A stretch of 8,332 nt of DNA from Proteiniphilum sp. UBA5267. GTDB taxonomy: Bacteria; Bacteroidota; Bacteroidia; Bacteroidales; Dysgonomonadaceae. The notes beneath the pieces were generated by a model, which saw only the letters and a program-made list of their open reading frames with translations, did no database searches and was not told the origin of the DNA. Each line of letters opens with the position of its first letter. Within the stretch, counting starts at the first letter, position 1. Below are positions 1-5,863 of this stretch, in pieces. The DNA is taken from the NCBI GenBank assembly GCA_002411515.1, contig DHTF01000037.1, positions 5,227 to 13,558 on the forward strand. Reading direction: 5' to 3'. A program made the translations under genes and the position numbers.

Positions 1-377
1 TCGTGGTCTTGCTCTCGATGCCTTATGTGGGCGACAGCAGTACGCACTGGATGAACGGACTCTACGACACCCTCTGCATCCTTGTGATCTTCCCCCTGCT
101 GGTCTGGCTGGGCGCCTCGGGACTGACCACAGACAAGGCGACCACCGCTACCTGCAACTTCCTGGGTAACATCTCCTACCCGCTCTACATGGTGCACTAC
201 CCTTTCATGTATCTTTACTATGCCTGGGTGTGGCGCAACGAGCTCTCCTTCGCACAGACCTGGCCGGTGGCGCTGCTCCTGCTCTTCGGCAACATCCTGC
301 TGGCGTGGCTCATCCTGAAGTTCTATGACGAGCCGTTGCGCAAGTGGCTCACAAAAAAAGGGGAGAAGAAAAAATGA
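1..377 (+). CDS. Acyltransferase-3 family membrane protein, C-terminal fragment
   Basis: The open frame runs in from the left edge and stops at a TGA at 375-377, so only about the last 124 residues are present and the true start lies outside the window; the GTG near base 3 is just a codon inside the gene. The fragment has three hydrophobic stretches that look like membrane helices (roughly residues 20-42, 52-72 and 82-106 of the fragment). It also has the segment ISYPLYMVHYPF, a pattern typical of the last helices of acyltransferase-3 (PF01757) proteins, followed by the usual basic tail after YDEPLRKWL. Such proteins move acetyl or other acyl groups onto cell-envelope sugars or small molecules at the inner membrane; the acceptor cannot be told from this piece. 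By hand count the first 360 bases are about 57% GC (207/360), clearly higher than everything downstream. The family call is fairly safe; the specific role is unknown. Confidence 0.8.
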   Translation, partial: VVLLSMPYVGDSSTHWMNGLYDTLCILVIFPLLVWLGASGLTTDKATTATCNFLGNISYPLYMVHYPFMYLYYAWVWRNELSFAQTWPVALLLLFGNILLAWLILKFYDEPLRKWLTKKGEKKK

Positions 378-471
378 AACATCTGTTTTCTGAATCAGCA
401 ACCTGGCAGGTGAAAGAGAGGAGAACTAAAGTTGTTCTGCAATAATCTTCCCGTATTAAAATTTCAGCGCT

Positions 472-1527
472 ATGCATAATTTAGAATTATATGGCTGGAA
501 TAAAGAACTGCTCCGGCAAAAACAAGAATCAGCTTATAAAGCCCTTGCACACGGACGAGTAACCGTTACACACAAAACCTGCTACGAAGTAGTTGCCGAA
601 GAGGGCTTTTACACCTGCGAATTGGCTGGCAACATGCTATACAGTAGAGAAGCATCGGAATACCCCTGCACAGGCGACTGGGTGATTTTCCAGCCTATTG
701 ATACGGATAAAGGGATCATCCTTGATCTGCTGCCCCGCCAAAAGACGCTCTATCGCCTCAAGGCCGGGACAGTTTCGGAGAGACAGACCATCGCATCGCA
801 CGTAGATAAAGCGTTTATCGTTCATAGTCTGGATGACAATTTTAATGTGCGCCGAATAGAACGCTTTATGTTACAAGTTACGGCAGAAAACATACAACCT
901 GTGTTAATCCTGACAAAGACAGATTTGGAATTTGACAAAGAGAGAGTAGAAAAAGAACTGAAACATATCTCTTACAAAGTGCCTCTGTTTTACACGAGTG
1001 TGGAGTCGCCCGAAAGTATCGATTCGCTTCGGGCGTTTATTTCTTCGAGCGAGACTGTTGTGTTTATCGGTTCTTCGGGCGTGGGAAAAAGCACGTTGAT
1101 CAACGCCCTTTGTGGCAGACAAATATTGCAAACCGGAGAGATTAGCGATGCCACTGGAAAAGGGCGGCATACCTCAACCCGCAGAGAAATGGTATTGATA
1201 CCCGATTCCGGCATTTTAATTGACACTCCGGGGATAAAGGTGTTTGGTGTAACCAATGACAATGCCACCGACTTGTCGGAAGTATTGGACATGTCGCAAT
1301 ACGAAGGTCGTTGCCGGTTCAGCGACTGCCAACATATCAACGAAAAAGGATGCGCCATTATCGAAGCCTTGGAAAATGGAGAGATCGACCAGCGAGTTTA
1401 TGAGAGCTATCTCAGACTTCGCAAGGAGGCATGGCATTACACCACTTCTGTACATGAGAAACGGAAGCAGGAGAAGACATTTTCGAAAATGGTGAAGAAA
1501 TACAAAGATAATTCACAAGAAATGTGA
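472..1527 (+). CDS. rsgA: Ribosome small subunit-dependent GTPase A (RsgA/YjeQ family)
   Basis: This 351-residue cytoplasmic GTPase belongs to the family that binds the 30S subunit late in assembly and hydrolyses GTP to help release maturation factors. The order of motifs shows the circular permutation that defines the family: G4 TKTD (148-151), G5 TSVES (175-179), then the P-loop GSSGVGKST (200-208), the switch segment GRHTST (231-236) and G3 DTPG (251-254). An N-terminal OB-fold-like region occupies about residues 25-95. A zinc-binding knuckle follows with C281, C286, H288 and C294, and the tail is basic. The G4 motif starts with Thr instead of the usual Asn (NKxD). The GRHTST segment and the charged C-terminal tail recall the longer second RsgA paralogue that many bacteria carry beside a canonical copy, so this may not be the only rsgA in the genome. 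It starts 94 bases after the acyltransferase with no clear Shine-Dalgarno sequence. Family assignment is confident; whether it is the main or an accessory copy is not. Confidence 0.93.
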   Translation: MHNLELYGWNKELLRQKQESAYKALAHGRVTVTHKTCYEVVAEEGFYTCELAGNMLYSREASEYPCTGDWVIFQPIDTDKGIILDLLPRQKTLYRLKAGTVSERQTIASHVDKAFIVHSLDDNFNVRRIERFMLQVTAENIQPVLILTKTDLEFDKERVEKELKHISYKVPLFYTSVESPESIDSLRAFISSSETVVFIGSSGVGKSTLINALCGRQILQTGEISDATGKGRHTSTRREMVLIPDSGILIDTPGIKVFGVTNDNATDLSEVLDMSQYEGRCRFSDCQHINEKGCAIIEALENGEIDQRVYESYLRLRKEAWHYTTSVHEKRKQEKTFSKMVKKYKDNSQEM

Positions 1528-1737
1528 TTCAAACGATCTCTACTGCCATACCCAACCAGATGGACTCGAATTTACTGTGGGGAAAACAGATTACAGCTAC
1601 AGAAACATGCACTGAGAGTTGTGGAATTGCTTGGTTTTAGAAGAAAAAAAGCTTAACTTGCAGTGGCAAACTCTCGTTTGAAGAGGTGGTCTGAAATCAT
1701 CCTTGTCAGAGATTACAATTGAAAAAATAAAGCTAAA
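1528..1737 (+). promoter_or_regulatory. Intergenic leader of the lyase cluster, with a weak promoter candidate
   Basis: This 210-base gap separates the housekeeping rsgA from the secreted lyase genes and is the most logical place for the cluster's promoter. The best match I see to the Bacteroides type (-33 TTTG, about 20 bases, -7 TAnnTTTG) is CTTG at 1630-1633 followed by TAACTTGC at 1654-1661, with 20 bases between them. Both elements are imperfect. A 7-base inverted repeat (GAGAGTT 1614-1620, AACTCTC 1669-1675) encloses the -7 candidate but is too widely spaced and lacks a T-run, so it is not a convincing terminator. An A-rich stretch just before the ATG at 1738 probably serves for ribosome binding. 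No regulator-binding site is recognisable. Confidence 0.22.
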
Positions 1738-2850
1738 ATGGGGAGATTAATCCTCATTGCGCAATGCATGATGGTATGCATCGCAATGTATGGTCAAGAT
1801 TTTGTTCATCCAGGCATGCTTCACAATGCCGGTGATCTGGAATATATGCGGTCTAGGGTATTGGCAGGGGAAGAACCGTGGAAAACCGCATGGGATAGCC
1901 TGAAAGTTTCGGAACTCGCGCAGCTGGATTATCAGCCGACGCCTTATGCTGTGGTGGCCAACGGGCCCTATAACAATCCGGATGTGGGTGGCCGTGAATT
2001 TGTACAGGACGGCGGTGCCGCTTATACGATGGCTCTTCAATGGTTTGTATCGAAGGATGCTGCCTATGCGGAAAAAGTGATCGAAATTTTTAATGCGTGG
2101 TCCGCTACACTCGATTCGGTTACGAACCACAACAGACAATTGAAGGTAGGTACAGCAGGAATCAAATATCTGAACGCTGCCGAGATCATCAAACACACCT
2201 ACAATGGCTGGAAAGAAAGCGACAGAAAAGCTTTTGAAGAGATGGTACTGCAGGTATGGTATCCGGTGATCGAGGACTGGACACCCAAGAATAACGGCAA
2301 CTGGGATGCGGCCAATATCCAGACCATGATGTGTATGGGCATCTTTCTGGATCGCCGGGACATTTTTGACAAAGCCTACCGGTTTGCGATTGATGGCGAC
2401 ACAAATGGATCGATCAAGAACTATTTTACCGACAATGGCCAGTGCCAGGAGAGCGGACGGGATCAACAGCATGTACAGATGGGACTCGCCTTTTTGGGAT
2501 GTGCGGCTGAAATTGCCTGGAAACAGGGACTTGATCTCTATGGCGTTTTCAACAACCGACTCTATCGGGGGTTCGAATATACGGCAAAGTATATGTCGGG
2601 AGAGGAGGTCCCTTTTGCGGAGTATCTGACGTGGTATGGAAAATATGTGTATGGAAAGGAGATTTCGACAGGCCAACGAGACAAGGTCTTCCCGGTATGG
2701 GAACGGGTGTATCATCATTTTCACGACAGGCTGGGCATGGAAATGCCCTACACGCGACGAATGATTGAGAAGAGTCGCCCGGAAGGACTTGTCAATCAAT
2801 CGTTCATGCCTTGGGCTACACTCACCTCCGCAGACTTTCCGCCCAAATAG
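1738..2850 (+). CDS. Secreted alginate lyase family protein, PL38-like
   Basis: This 370-residue exported enzyme belongs to the alginate lyase superfamily (PF05426), which cleaves uronic-acid polysaccharides by beta-elimination in an all-helical (alpha/alpha) barrel. Residues 1-19 look like a Sec signal peptide, with likely cleavage before Q20; C10 and C14 do not sit in a proper lipobox, so a soluble periplasmic enzyme is expected. Residues 24-300 match the superfamily by eye: NNGNWD (185-190), QESGRDQQH (237-245) and the helix NRLYRGFEYTAKY (273-285). The conserved Asn pair, R241, H245 and a Tyr such as Y281 are candidates for the active site, but this is inference. Length and motifs best resemble PL38, whose studied members cut alginate or beta-glucuronan. 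An in-frame TGA at 1720-1722 rules out an earlier start close by, which supports the ATG at 1738. It is the first of three secreted enzymes in tandem. Superfamily confident, exact PL family and substrate tentative. Confidence 0.85.
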   Translation: MGRLILIAQCMMVCIAMYGQDFVHPGMLHNAGDLEYMRSRVLAGEEPWKTAWDSLKVSELAQLDYQPTPYAVVANGPYNNPDVGGREFVQDGGAAYTMALQWFVSKDAAYAEKVIEIFNAWSATLDSVTNHNRQLKVGTAGIKYLNAAEIIKHTYNGWKESDRKAFEEMVLQVWYPVIEDWTPKNNGNWDAANIQTMMCMGIFLDRRDIFDKAYRFAIDGDTNGSIKNYFTDNGQCQESGRDQQHVQMGLAFLGCAAEIAWKQGLDLYGVFNNRLYRGFEYTAKYMSGEEVPFAEYLTWYGKYVYGKEISTGQRDKVFPVWERVYHHFHDRLGMEMPYTRRMIEKSRPEGLVNQSFMPWATLTSADFPPK

Positions 2851-3063
2851 TACAAAGGAATCTCTTTCAGAAAAGAAAGTCATTCAAATGAGTAACTCAA
2901 GTTTCGCATGTTCATAAAATTGGGATAGATACAGCTAAAGATAAGACCTATCAATGAGAACAAAAAAGGGTCACAAAACATTGTCAGTCTATCATTTAGA
3001 TGTATACATACCATACGAAACTTAAATGAGTAAAATAGTAACTGAAGCCTAAATATTACTGAA
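2851..3063. promoter_or_regulatory. 213-base intergenic region with inverted and direct repeats
   Basis: This AT-rich gap lies between the two lyase genes. It holds a perfect short dyad TGAGTAACTCA (2889-2899). The ten bases AAATGAGTAA occur twice in direct orientation (2886-2895 and 3024-3033). The eight bases AAGTTTCG (2899-2906) recur inverted as CGAAACTT (3016-3023); the match extends imperfectly to about 12 of 14 bases. A small hairpin right after the alginate lyase stop (CTTTC 2864-2868, GAAAG 2875-2879) has no T-run and is weak as a terminator. The repeats could be operator half-sites or the base of a folded leader RNA. No sequence matching the Bacteroides promoter consensus well was found, so whether the heparinase-like gene has its own promoter is open. 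Confidence 0.3.
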
Positions 3064-5781
3064 ATGAAAACGCTAAAAATTACATGTTTAATTTTGCTGG
3101 CCACTGTAACCCAGTTGGCCGCACAGGATCGTTATCCTCATATTCTGGTACAGGAGGAGAACAAAAAAGCAATACTCGAAAAAGTAGCCACACAAGATTG
3201 GGCGAAAACAATTTATACCGAGATGGTTCAAACGGTGCTGCCTTATGTGGATCGGCATCAAACAGACAAGGAATGGATACTGAGTCGCTATCTGATGAAC
3301 AGGGTACCCGGGAAAAGATACACCACGGTATACTCGGACAACAACGGGCAACGCTTGATAAAATGGGAAGGTGATGCGCCGGTTCCAACGGTGAGAGTAA
3401 ATACCTATTTGCGTTCTCCCATCACCAAAAGTGGCACGTCGTATCGAAAGCCAACCATCGCGGAACTGGTACCCAATGATACGTCCCGTTTGATGCATCT
3501 GTACAATCCGGAGACAAAAGAGAAGGAATGGGTTGATCCCCAAGCATATATTACGACGATTAACGGTGATATCAATGGCCTTGCCCAGTCGGCTGCGATT
3601 ATTTACTGGCTGACCGGGGAGGAGAAATACGGTACTTTTGCGGCCGACATTTTGAATCAATGGGCGCAAGGTGCCTATTACCAGGAACCCATCGTAGGGC
3701 CTTGCCGTACGGGATTTCTGGACATGCAGACCCTTGGGGATGCTTCCTACCGTCCCCTGATTGTTGCATATGATTTTGTGAAACCTTTCATGAAACAACG
3801 GGGGTATGATTTGCATTACTATGAGACGGTTTTTGAAAAAATGGCTTCGACATTAGCCTTCCGCGGTTATTGGAATAACAACTGGTATGCCGCAGAGAGC
3901 TCTACGATGGTCTTTGCCGCATTGAGTCTTGAAGATAAAGCCAGACAGGATTATTATTTACAATATTTTCTTGAAAAAGATACCACCAATGCGGGATGTG
4001 GACAACTGGCGCTCCCCTCAACGGTGGAAAAATGGCTGACTCACGACGGCCACTGGAAAGAACCGGGGGGATATCACAATTATCCGGTCAGCAACCTTTT
4101 AATTTCCATCCTTGCCCTGGAGAACAACGGTTTTAATATTTTTGAAAAGTTTCCCGAGCTTTTCAGGGCTTCTTTTGCGATGATGAAATACTCCTTTCCC
4201 AATCTGACTGTTTCTGCTTTTGGGGATACGGGACATGCGACACAAAGTGGCGAATCATTGGAAATAGGGTTAATTGGCGCTGTGAAATACACGGAAGACG
4301 AACTGGATGAAATGGCGGCTTCCATGCAAAAACTGATTGAGGGAGGTAAATATAAACGAGAAAAATCGGGATTTCTTGGATTGTTGTGCTTCCTGCCCGA
4401 GATTCCGAAAGCAACGTCAAGTTTTAGTTGGCCCAGAACAGGTTCGCTTGATTTTGCCCGTTATTTCTTACAACGCAATGGTGAGGATCCAAAAACAGGC
4501 TTGATGGTGGGCGTGCAAGGGGCTACCTACAACCACAATCATTGTAACGGGATGGCCATGGAGTTGTATGGACTGGGTGGCATCATGGGAATTGATGCGG
4601 GTACAGGAGCGAATTACGAACACCCCACGCATCGGAACTATTACAGTCAGTGGGCGGCACACAATACCGTTGTGGCTGGAGGGGCTTCAAGTTCTATTCC
4701 GTTTAGTGGCGCTGCCGGGACAAAGAAAATTGGTCAGATTGAGCTGGTAACCATGGAGCCTATGCCGGATGAAAAGGCAATTTCTGAAAGTTTCTCGTTT
4801 ACCGAAACGCGTTATTTTGATGCATCGACCCAGACGAATCAATTGAGATTGTTGGCAATCATTCGCACGTCGCCTGCCAACGGGTATTATGTGGACATCT
4901 ATCGTTCGGATAATAAAATCTGTAACGACTATGTATACCACAATGTGGGAGATGATTTGACCTTGCTGGATAAAAACAGGAAGGGGCTGACGACCGTTTC
5001 GACAACCTATCCGCTGATTGGAGAAGATTATCCCGGGTTCAGATTTTTCTCTCAGGTAGAGAAGCTGGAAAATTACAAGGAGAATGTAACGGCTTTGTTT
5101 ACCATCAGGAAAGAGGGAGAAAAAGATAAATTCATGCAGGTACTCATGCCCAAGGAGAAAAACAGGACCTATTATACCGCATTTTCACCCAAAGCAAAGA
5201 CTGCTGGTTTTCATGACGTCACGAAGCCACAACCTGTTCTTTCGGTACGTACAAATAAAGAAGCATGGACAAAACCCTTTGTTGCCCTGTTTGAGCCTTT
5301 TGAAGGAGAAGGGAATCAGACCATCGGGGAAATAGTGAAAATGGACAAATTGTGCGACGACAATCATACGGTATTGAAAGTCACCGATCGGCAAAATTCG
5401 ACACAGGTCATTGCGCAAGGAAATGACTGTAAGGCTGGTGTTGCTGGGGAAAATCTTGTTTTTAACGGTTATTTCGGGGTCGTGTCGTTCAAGAAGGGAG
5501 AACTCGAAAAGATCTATCTGGGTAAGGGGAAAGAACTTGGATATGGGAATTATGTGATTTCGGGTGAGAATGAAAACACTTCGGCTGAGCTTTGCTTCCT
5601 GGGTGATGACAAGGTAAAGATTCACAGCAATGCGCCCATTCATCTCAGCATCATGAATACGGCGTTGGATGAAACAACGATCGAAAAGAATCCTTCGCTG
5701 AAGGGCTTGAAATATGAAAAAACGAAAAACGGGGTGAAACTGTTGATCCCCGCAGCTTCTGATACCATCTTGAAATTGTGA
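3064..5781 (+). CDS. Secreted heparinase II/III-like polysaccharide lyase, 905 aa
   Basis: This is a large exported lyase of the heparinase II/III type, the fold that cleaves uronate-containing glycans such as heparan sulfate, other glycosaminoglycans or alginate. Residues 1-20 form a signal peptide (MKTLK start, hydrophobic core, cleavage after LAA before QD). Residues about 25-445 form the helical toroid; candidate active-site residues are N272 or N273 in WNNNW, H330, and Y337/H338 in GGYHNYP. Residues about 450 to the end form the beta-rich part, which opens with the Hepar_II_III (PF07940) signature: YNHNHCNG (489-496), MGIDAG (508-513) and AAHNTV (531-536). H493, D511 and H533 fit the metal-site triad of this fold. 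Position 495 is Asn where many relatives have Asp. At 905 residues it is longer than classical PL21 or PL17 enzymes, mainly through extra C-terminal beta sequence. It lies 213 bases after the alginate lyase gene and 82 bases before the next gene. Fold confident; PL family and substrate not assignable by eye. Confidence 0.85.
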   Translation: MKTLKITCLILLATVTQLAAQDRYPHILVQEENKKAILEKVATQDWAKTIYTEMVQTVLPYVDRHQTDKEWILSRYLMNRVPGKRYTTVYSDNNGQRLIKWEGDAPVPTVRVNTYLRSPITKSGTSYRKPTIAELVPNDTSRLMHLYNPETKEKEWVDPQAYITTINGDINGLAQSAAIIYWLTGEEKYGTFAADILNQWAQGAYYQEPIVGPCRTGFLDMQTLGDASYRPLIVAYDFVKPFMKQRGYDLHYYETVFEKMASTLAFRGYWNNNWYAAESSTMVFAALSLEDKARQDYYLQYFLEKDTTNAGCGQLALPSTVEKWLTHDGHWKEPGGYHNYPVSNLLISILALENNGFNIFEKFPELFRASFAMMKYSFPNLTVSAFGDTGHATQSGESLEIGLIGAVKYTEDELDEMAASMQKLIEGGKYKREKSGFLGLLCFLPEIPKATSSFSWPRTGSLDFARYFLQRNGEDPKTGLMVGVQGATYNHNHCNGMAMELYGLGGIMGIDAGTGANYEHPTHRNYYSQWAAHNTVVAGGASSSIPFSGAAGTKKIGQIELVTMEPMPDEKAISESFSFTETRYFDASTQTNQLRLLAIIRTSPANGYYVDIYRSDNKICNDYVYHNVGDDLTLLDKNRKGLTTVSTTYPLIGEDYPGFRFFSQVEKLENYKENVTALFTIRKEGEKDKFMQVLMPKEKNRTYYTAFSPKAKTAGFHDVTKPQPVLSVRTNKEAWTKPFVALFEPFEGEGNQTIGEIVKMDKLCDDNHTVLKVTDRQNSTQVIAQGNDCKAGVAGENLVFNGYFGVVSFKKGELEKIYLGKGKELGYGNYVISGENENTSAELCFLGDDKVKIHSNAPIHLSIMNTALDETTIEKNPSLKGLKYEKTKNGVKLLIPAASDTILKL

Positions 5782-5863
5782 ACAGGAGCTTTTAAGGGGC
5801 GTATGAAACACTTTGATAATCATCGAAGAATAAACCAGCATAATAATGTCAATCATTTACCAT

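Noticed and set aside
401..411. The dyad ACCTGGCAGGT between the acyltransferase and rsgA as an operator
   Set aside because: It is a single 5-base-arm dyad with no repeat elsewhere in the window and no promoter context; chance is sufficient.
1614..1675. A 7-base inverted repeat (GAGAGTT / AACTCTC) after rsgA as a terminator
   Set aside because: The arms are short, 48 bases apart and not followed by a T-run.
1738..1800. A lipoprotein signal in the alginate lyase because of cysteines at residues 10 and 14
   Set aside because: The residues before each cysteine do not fit a lipobox (Q before C10, V before C14), and the hydrophobic core continues past them to a normal cleavage site.
2864..2879. 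A 5-base hairpin just after the alginate lyase stop as a terminator
   Set aside because: The stem is AT-rich and short, and no T tract follows, so it is unlikely to stop transcription.
1747..2883. A 378-codon open frame on the minus strand covering almost the whole alginate lyase gene
   Set aside because: Its translation has no recognisable domain and is rich in His, Ile, Arg and Cys in the manner of antisense shadows. The + strand frame has a signal peptide and clear lyase motifs, so the minus frame is a by-product of codon choice.
3088..3816. A 242-codon minus-strand open frame opposite the start of the heparinase-like gene
   Set aside because: It has no domain, signal peptide or promoter context and lies wholly opposite a well-supported gene.
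5185..5856. A 223-codon minus-strand open frame spanning the end of the heparinase-like gene and the next gap
   Set aside because: It has no recognisable motif and mostly overlaps conserved coding sequence; a chance frame.
5846..5863. An earlier ATG giving the last protein six extra residues (MSIIYH)
   Set aside because: It places uncharged residues ahead of an otherwise standard MKQ... signal peptide. The ATG at 5864 gives the better export signal, though the earlier start cannot be excluded.
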